DNA of 64,000 nucleotides, from NCBI GenBank assembly GCA_021904315.1, contig CM038912.1, positions 2,009,061-2,073,060 on the forward strand, in the 5' to 3' direction. Shown piece after piece: positions 57,729-64,000 of this stretch. This stretch comes from Sphagnum magellanicum. Taxonomy: Eukaryota > Streptophyta > Sphagnopsida > Sphagnales > Sphagnaceae. The notes under the pieces were generated by a model. That model saw only the letters and a program-made list of their open reading frames with translations. It was not told where the DNA came from and did not search any database. Positions within the stretch are counted from its first letter, which is position 1. Every line of letters begins with the position of its first letter. Both the position numbers and the translations under genes were made by a program.

Positions 57729-59687
57729 CTACTCAAGATAAGGAGTGAGTCGGGCCAGCCTGATGTCCTTCAGCAAGAGGCGAGTGAAGAAGGCAGTTTC
57801 TTCAGGATTGGCAACCCACAGAATGGAGCACTGAGAGCGTGTAGCTGAATCATTGCCACTGACTGTAAAGCGATCCCCAACATGCATGGTTTCATGTGGC
57901 CGCTTGCCCAGATACTTCATCAGAGCTCCAAGACCAATTGACTTGTTTCCTACATCCACAAACACATCGCTGCCACCATTGAATGCACAGAATGGGAGGT
58001 TGGCACCTACCAATTGCACTTGCACTGTCAATGCCATCTCCTCCAGCACCTCATATATGGTTGGCTCCTTGGGCACTGCACCCACAGCTCGTGGTTTCCG
58101 TACAATATGTATAGGAAGTCTTAAACGAGCTGCCGCTGATTGCAATGCACATTCAGCATCATCTAGCAGCTTTTGTACATTGGGTTCCATCCACTCCAGC
58201 ATGTACTGAGGTTTCCACAACTCATCAGGCACAAATTCGAGGCGATATTGGGAGTTAACCTGAAGCAGGTAGTTGCATTCCCCACCCATGACATGGAAGA
58301 GCCTGGTGATGCTGCAAGGGAGCTCAAGATCTGCAAATGCTTCCAGTAATCCTGCCAAACGATCCTCAAAGCGTGCTGAATGTCCTGGGTATCCAGCTGC
58401 AGTCACAATTGCCACATGCACACCTTGTTGCATCAGCTTGATGATGTGGGTGATCATCTTGTTGTCTCTCTGGATGTGGTGCCCATCTGCATACAATGTT
58501 CCATCTGCATCGAAGGTCAGCAATGAGAGCTTCTCTGCAATTGCATGCACCTGGGCAATGTTGAGAACATGGCGAATCTCTGCAAAATTGGGAGGAACGT
58601 ATCTCCTTCTGGACAGGGAGGCGAATTCATCATACTCTTGTAGTGCTTGAACCAGAGGTAAAGGAGTGTAGAATCTGCCCAGAGAAGGGATGAGCCTGCT
58701 CAAGGTGCTACGCATAGGGTCTTCCAAATGCTCGACAACCCATCGTTCCATCTTCTCCATCACCTGGAAGGCAGAATGTGTGGAGTGCATGGAGATGATA
58801 AATTCAATGAGCCCATCTTGCTCTTTGAGACGTCCCTTTCGTCTCAGGACATGAGCATCCGTAACACTTGAAGCTCGTGAGAGATGGGCATCTTCAAGAG
58901 CTTCTGTACTCAGAAGCATGCTCCAACTCATCCCTCCCTTGCTTGCTGTCACCACTCCTTTTCTCCTCTTCTCCTCCTGTCCATTACCCATGGTTAGGGT
59001 TTGATATTCCATCCTCCCAGCTGCATCCTCCTCCGCATCTCCAAGATCTCTAGCTACAGCATCTTCAACTCTAAACTTTTCAGTTTCCAATCTCCTGCTC
59101 TGTACAAAACCTTCCTCCTCCGCTTCAACATCCCGCCGTTTTCCTAGTAATGGAACTGCTTCTTCTTCTTCGTCTTCTTCTTCTTGAGAAGACGGGAGAT
59201 GCAGGCCCACAATGTGACGCGATACAGAATTGGGTGGTGGTCTTCTATCTGCAGTGGTGGTGATGGACAGAGAAGTCTCATGACCTTGTGAGAGGCGGAG
59301 AAACGAGGAATATGAATTGCTGCCACTACGATCACAACAAGAAGCTCGTGAAGAAGAAGCTTGACATTGCAGAGTCGAACTCTTGCAGCAGCAATGACAT
59401 ACCCAAATGCCACCGACGCTATCCCTTTGAGAGCAACAGAAACAACTCCTCCTCCACACAGCAGCACCACCAGTACTCACCGCCACCGTCTTCACAATCC
59501 TGTCTACAACCCTGGATGATGAACCCCGGTCATACTGCGTCCAAAACTTGAGAGAATTTGGAGAAAAACAAGAAGAAGAAGAAGAAGAAGAAAAAGGGAG
59601 TACAAGAGATGGGGTGAAAGAGAGGGAAGGAATAGGAAGAAGAGAGTGTATGTGCATTGCAACACCAGACGAGACAAGCGACGCCAT
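57729..59687 (-). CDS. ISN1: IMP-specific 5'-nucleotidase, ISN1 family, 652 aa
   Basis: Hydrolyses IMP to inosine and phosphate in the characterised family members. Single uninterrupted frame. The C-terminal half (about 290-652) is the ISN1 domain, a HAD-type phosphatase: motif I FDADGTLYADG (D393, D395), motif II VTAAGYPG (T429), a substrate/loop region (GGECNYL, 468-474), Lys in GNKSIGL and motif IV MHVGDRF with GNDSATR (601-617). Residues 1-250 are extra: a Ser- and Cys-rich start (MASLVSS…, few acids in the first 50) that looks like a plastid or mitochondrial transit peptide, then an acidic linker with EEEDEEEEA. Fungal ISN1 is about 450 residues. Start 59687 is the first Met of the frame. 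All key residues are present and the gene looks intact. Alternatives to the targeting idea: the extension may be a disordered regulatory region. Confidence 0.9.
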   Translation of the reverse strand: MASLVSSGVAMHIHSLLPIPSLSFTPSLVLPFSSSSSSSCFSPNSLKFWTQYDRGSSSRVVDRIVKTVAVSTGGAAVWRRSCFCCSQRDSVGGIWVCHCCCKSSTLQCQASSSRASCCDRSGSNSYSSFLRLSQGHETSLSITTTADRRPPPNSVSRHIVGLHLPSSQEEEDEEEEAVPLLGKRRDVEAEEEGFVQSRRLETEKFRVEDAVARDLGDAEEDAAGRMEYQTLTMGNGQEEKRRKGVVTASKGGMSWSMLLSTEALEDAHLSRASSVTDAHVLRRKGRLKEQDGLIEFIISMHSTHSAFQVMEKMERWVVEHLEDPMRSTLSRLIPSLGRFYTPLPLVQALQEYDEFASLSRRRYVPPNFAEIRHVLNIAQVHAIAEKLSLLTFDADGTLYADGHHIQRDNKMITHIIKLMQQGVHVAIVTAAGYPGHSARFEDRLAGLLEAFADLELPCSITRLFHVMGGECNYLLQVNSQYRLEFVPDELWKPQYMLEWMEPNVQKLLDDAECALQSAAARLRLPIHIVRKPRAVGAVPKEPTIYEVLEEMALTVQVQLVGANLPFCAFNGGSDVFVDVGNKSIGLGALMKYLGKRPHETMHVGDRFTVSGNDSATRSQCSILWVANPEETAFFTRLLLKDIRLARLTPYLE

Positions 59688-59699
59688 AACCTCCCACCA

Positions 59700-60245
59700 G
59701 CTTCTGCAAACTATTTTTCCTTAGGGTTTAGGGTTTTACGGTACTGAAGAATCTTAGAGAAGGATGGAGATGATGATGATTGGAGCTCACCTAGTTTTCT
59801 TTTCTCTTTTTTCTTTCTCTTTTTTTTGAACTTGTTTTGGACATGACAAGCTTTTGAAATCTGTTGCCAAGCTTTGGATAATGATGTTGCCAAGCTTTTG
59901 GTTTTTTCCCCTGATGTTCTGAGCAGTCTCGGTTGTTGCATGAACCACATTCAGACAAGTGAAGAACTAACTGCTTGTGCAGATTCTGCTAACTATTTTT
60001 CCTAGGGTTTAGAATTTAGGAGAATCCTAGAGAAGGAAGGAAGACGATGAAGATCTGAGCTTGTCTACTTTCTTTCTTCTTCTTTTTTTTGGGCCTAGTT
60101 CCGGACATGGCAAGCTTTTGAAATTTCTTTGCAAGCTTTGGATCATGTTGCAAAGCTTTTGGTTGTTTTCCTGATGTTCTGAGCAGTCACTGTTGTTGCA
60201 TCCAATCACAGACAGACAAATGAAGAACTAACTGATTGTGCAGAT
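59700..60245. repeat. Tandemly duplicated upstream region of the ISN1-type gene
   Basis: Copies at about 59700-59984 and 59985-60245 share, in order, CT(A/G)ACTATTTTTCC, TAGGGTTTAG, a TAGAGAAGGA segment, a TTTCTTTC tract, GGACATG(A/G)CAAGCTTTTG, CTGATGTTCTGAGCAGTC and GAAGAACTAACTG. They lie immediately upstream of the start codon, so the promoter or 5' UTR was duplicated. Divergence is about 15-20% by eye. Confidence 0.75.
59721..59738 (-). promoter_or_regulatory. Double telobox upstream of the ISN1-type gene
   Basis: On the minus strand the sequence reads TAAAACCCTAAACCCTAA, ending about 33 bases before the start codon. AAACCCTA (telobox) is a known plant promoter element found near starts of genes active in dividing cells and translation. 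A single copy of the core persists in the upstream duplicate at 60003-60010. Confidence 0.5.
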
Positions 60246-63200
60246 TTGGTTATCGCTTCTGGTTTTGTTTTGCAGTTTTCTAAATGTTAGAATGTTGGAT
60301 TTGCAGTACCGATTAGATAGGCAGCCATTCTCTTTTTCTTTTTGTGAAAGTTCCAGATCCACTTTCAACAGCTCCAACTACAACAGATGTAACTCTGGAT
60401 GTGTGTGGGCTTGTTTGGAGTTTTGGTTTTGTGGTGGTGGTTCTTGGTTGAATTCTAAATTATCATAAATTTCTGTGCAAAAAATGGGAAGTTTTTAACT
60501 TTACTCCCATTCAATTGCATATAGTCATACCATGAGAGAGTTCATTCATGTAAAGGTTTCCAGGAATTGCATGAGAGATTTCATGCAAGGTTTCGGCCCT
60601 TGAGGTAGTTTGTGCAATGTACTGTGGAGTGGTCTCGGCCTTGTCAATTCTGAACATTGGGTGAGGTCACAAGCAAGCTAGCCAATGCACCCAACATAAT
60701 GGGCAAGGGTTAGACATCTCCATGATATTAAGGTCTGCGCTAGCAATTGATTCGAACAATTTTTTAAAAGATTTGTGTTCAACAGCAAGTTTGGTCATTT
60801 TTATGTCAAGACAGACATATGGGTGGCTGCTGATTCAACACATTCAAGCCACCTTGCATCCATTTCCACCTTGTTGGATGGAACTCACAAGACATCACTT
60901 CTCAACTATAAAGCATTGTTCACACCTAGAGATAAACAAATGTGAACTCAATGTTAAGACTTCAAAAAAAATGAGCATTCAAACATGCAATTTTACAAAG
61001 TAGAATTGTTGAGGTGGAATCCTCATTGTCATGTGATGTTAGTACAATGTTAAACCCGATGTTATAATCAAAGCAACTTCTTGAAAATCAAAGTTCTAAT
61101 GTAAAAAATCAATGTTATGTATAAGGTCCCAGATTTGGCATATAACCCAATGCTACAAAGCTATGCCAATTTTTTCTGTACCATCCACAATGCACCTCTC
61201 GCCCATTGTCATCACTCTTCCTGTTCTTTGCATTGCTGATTTGTACCCCATCATGTCTACCCCATCTACAAGGACTGCCTATGACATTGTGATGCAATGA
61301 TTTATTGTGACACTTTGTTGCAATGCATTGCAATATGGACATCAATATGGACATCTTTGACATTTCAAATTTCAACAACTACAACAAGCAACAAGCTCTT
61401 TTGTGCTGCACCCTCAATTTGCAAGTTCCTCCATTGTTGTTTTACATGCACACACAAGTACAACATTTTTCATTTTCAAGAACCTTTTAAGAACATGAAG
61501 ACAAAACTAACAAAGCCAATCTAGCAAAACAAACAAAGCAAAAGGAAGAAGAAAGCAATCAATACAAGTGTAAACTCCTCAATCAAAATTCATTTTAAAA
61601 AATCAATACAACCAAATTGGGAGCACATAGAGGTGATGGTGTTCATCAAGACCAGAAAGGGATGACCACTTATTTGCATTGGACAAAGTTGATTCATCTG
61701 ATCAATTCAAAATAGCTATAACCAAGTAGAAAAAGATTTCTAGAAGTGTAATGTATGTAAATCTCTTCCAACACACTAGAAGCAAACTCACATGCAAGGA
61801 CAAACAAGGCTTGTTTCATGAAGAATTCAAAAAAAATAATTAATTATTTGAGTAAAATCGGGCACAATGAAAATTATTGATCATTAAACCCACAAGATAT
61901 TAAGGCTATGATGCAAGTCCAAGCATACTAATATGTATCAAACCAATTGTAACCACTATTTAATATTTAATGTGGTAATTTAAGTTGGTTTTGAAATTTT
62001 TGAATTTACTTAGAAAACAACATTCATGTAATATATCATATGAGAATGTGTGAATAAATTTAAACTCTATTTAATCAATAAAAGTATCAAAAATTATTTT
62101 TTAAATAGTTGTAACTAGTGTTTTCATTGTTTAAAGAACTTGAAATGATTTGAAATGACATATTTTGACAAATTTTATAAACCTTCACATAATTTATAAT
62201 AATATAACATAATTCTTTTTTTCTAATTCCAAAATATTTTAAGAATAATTTGAATTAAACATTCACCTAAGGGAGAACCATTACCTCTTATTTACATGAT
62301 TGGACCCACACATTTTCCTAGATTCTTCAACAAAAACATATATGACATGGTCATGGGTAACAAACCAATTTTCAACCCTCCTCACATTTGTAATGTTCAC
62401 CATGCATGAATAATAAGATGAATAGATGCCAATTAAATTCATGTAGAATGAGCATTTGGATCTTAGGCTAGTGGGTGGAAGCAGCTCATGGAATAGAATA
62501 TTTGAAGTAAGTGTTAAAATAGTAATTTGGGGTCATTGGGATAGTTTTTGAATTTTTTTAATTTGGGCATGTAAAGGTTTTTAAAAGACCATTTTAATGG
62601 ACCCGTTGTTTTCTACAAAGGAGTTTTCTTTTAAAAACCAAGTTCATTAAAATGGATTATTATGCCTTCTACATTTCTTTTTCTTTCTCAACTACCATTC
62701 ATTGGGACTATTAGCCTTTTAGTTGAACTTTGATTTAATTAAACATATTAGCCAAATTATTATCCATTTTGTTTGGTTCATATGTTCATTTAATGTTTTT
62801 TTTCCATTTTGTCCAATTTATATCAATTCAATGTTTCATCAGAATGAGAAAAAAACAACCATCAACTCCAAATGTGTGATCGCTAGAACTTATATGTACA
62901 ACCAATTTGGTCCCAATAATTTTTTATCATAAATTTTCAATAGCCTTGGTTTATAAATTAATGGAAATTTTTATTGAACTTAATGAAAACCAACCAAAGC
63001 AATTCACACACAAACGAAATGAACTAGATTGCAGAATGACAATCAATCAATGTGGAACATGGATCAAACAAAGTGTGTATATATTGTTCAAAAATGTTAC
63101 AAAATGTTTTGACAATGGAACCACCAATACTTGTGATCTAATAAAGGTTTGCCTCATAACATAAGACGAAATCTTGTTCTTCTCCACTACCTAAATTCAT

Positions 63201-64000
63201 TAAATTTTTAATGAAATGGAACAAAATTAACTAATATGCAACTTGTATGATTTTAGTCAAAAGGAATAAGTTGATAAGTGAAATGTTCTTTAATCATTTT
63301 GGAGAGTCACATGTTGCATTAAATAATTTTTAATTTTAAGATTATGATATGGATATATAAGGTCCCAAATTAGTATGATGTGGAATAACATGCCACATCA
63401 TCAAACCCCAAAGCATCTTTTTTTTTCCCGGATCATGGAATCACGAATTATATTTTTGTCATGGCATGGTCATGGCATGCTGTAACAAAATTACATGTCG
63501 TGAAAAAATTTCAAATTTTTTTTTCCCCCTTGATTTTGTCAAAAAAAATTTGATGCCATTCACCATGATGTACATGTTTGTAAATTGCATTTGTATGAAA
63601 TACATTAATGCACACATCCATCAAGGATTGAACCCAAGAACAAGTCTAAGTTTATTATGTCTAGCATGAAATTGTTTAAGAAATTCAAACTTTAACATAT
63701 GTTTTTTTTTTAAAATTTATTCAGATGCTACAAATGAAAACCTGATTTTGAAGTTTATTTAATAATTTTTAAAAATATATTATAATTTACGCACATTAAA
63801 TCTAAAAGGTTAAAAAATAACTTGAAATTGTGTGTTATGAATAAATCTACATATCTTTTTTTTGTTTAAATTGACCCAAAATCTTTGTAAATTCAAAAAT
63901 CAATGTCAATTCAAAAAATGCATTCATTAATTCTTTTACAATTTTATTTTCAATACATAAAATGTCCAATTTTTGTAGAATTGCAAGTTTTTATTTCTCA
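60246..64000. other. AT-rich intergenic region, no gene seen
   Basis: A dispersed repeat shared with 22390-22515 lies at about 60640-60765. From about 61800 the sequence is very AT-rich with many homopolymers. No frame exceeds 93 codons and none resembles a known protein. Confidence 0.5.

Overview
The window looks like nuclear DNA of a land plant with a large, repeat-rich genome. Genes have many introns of about 90 to 950 bases. Receptor kinases with a malectin-like ectodomain are present, and transposon relics fill much of the space. A fungal/algal-type IMP-specific 5'-nucleotidase and zinc-finger/SWIM transposon proteins of a style I associate with ferns and bryophytes suggest a non-flowering plant. 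That placement is inference, not proof.

Layout. 1-8123 (+): the 3' part of a malectin/LRR receptor-like kinase gene. 8124-12365: non-coding, with a minisatellite. 12381-16305 (-): a decayed LINE with target-site repeats and a short tetranucleotide tail. 16321-19875: repeats and the leader of the next gene. 19876-26506 (+): a complete 14-exon paralogue of the first receptor kinase, in the same orientation. 27666-33453: two divergent small membrane-protein genes whose first exons are related. 34830-35640 (+): a relic of a plastid-type pyruvate kinase gene that keeps an intron. 35641-40439: non-coding.

40449-54874 is the main discovery. It is a single 14.4-kb Mutator-like DNA transposon (MULE) with 37-bp terminal inverted repeats and a perfect 9-bp target-site duplication (GAAAAAGAT at 40440-40448 and 54875-54883). 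It carries two convergent genes: a damaged MURA-type transposase (WRKY/GCM1-like zinc cluster, DDE catalytic core, SWIM finger) on the + strand, and a spliced C2H2 zinc-finger gene with a 12-residue tandem repeat on the - strand. The interior and both ends hold dense repeat arrays. Copies of a short GTATTGCA-centred motif occur in both orientations around both genes. The two-gene convergent layout resembles maize MuDR, but the second protein does not look like MURB.

54884-57728: non-coding with small duplications. 57729-59687 (-): an intronless IMP-specific 5'-nucleotidase (ISN1 family) with a plastid-like N-terminal extension, preceded by a telobox and a tandemly duplicated upstream region. 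60246-64000: AT-rich, no gene seen.

The two receptor kinases share intron positions and are local duplicates. The rest of the host genes show no obvious functional link. All gene models were built by hand from splice signals, reading-frame phase and protein resemblance; no searches were run.
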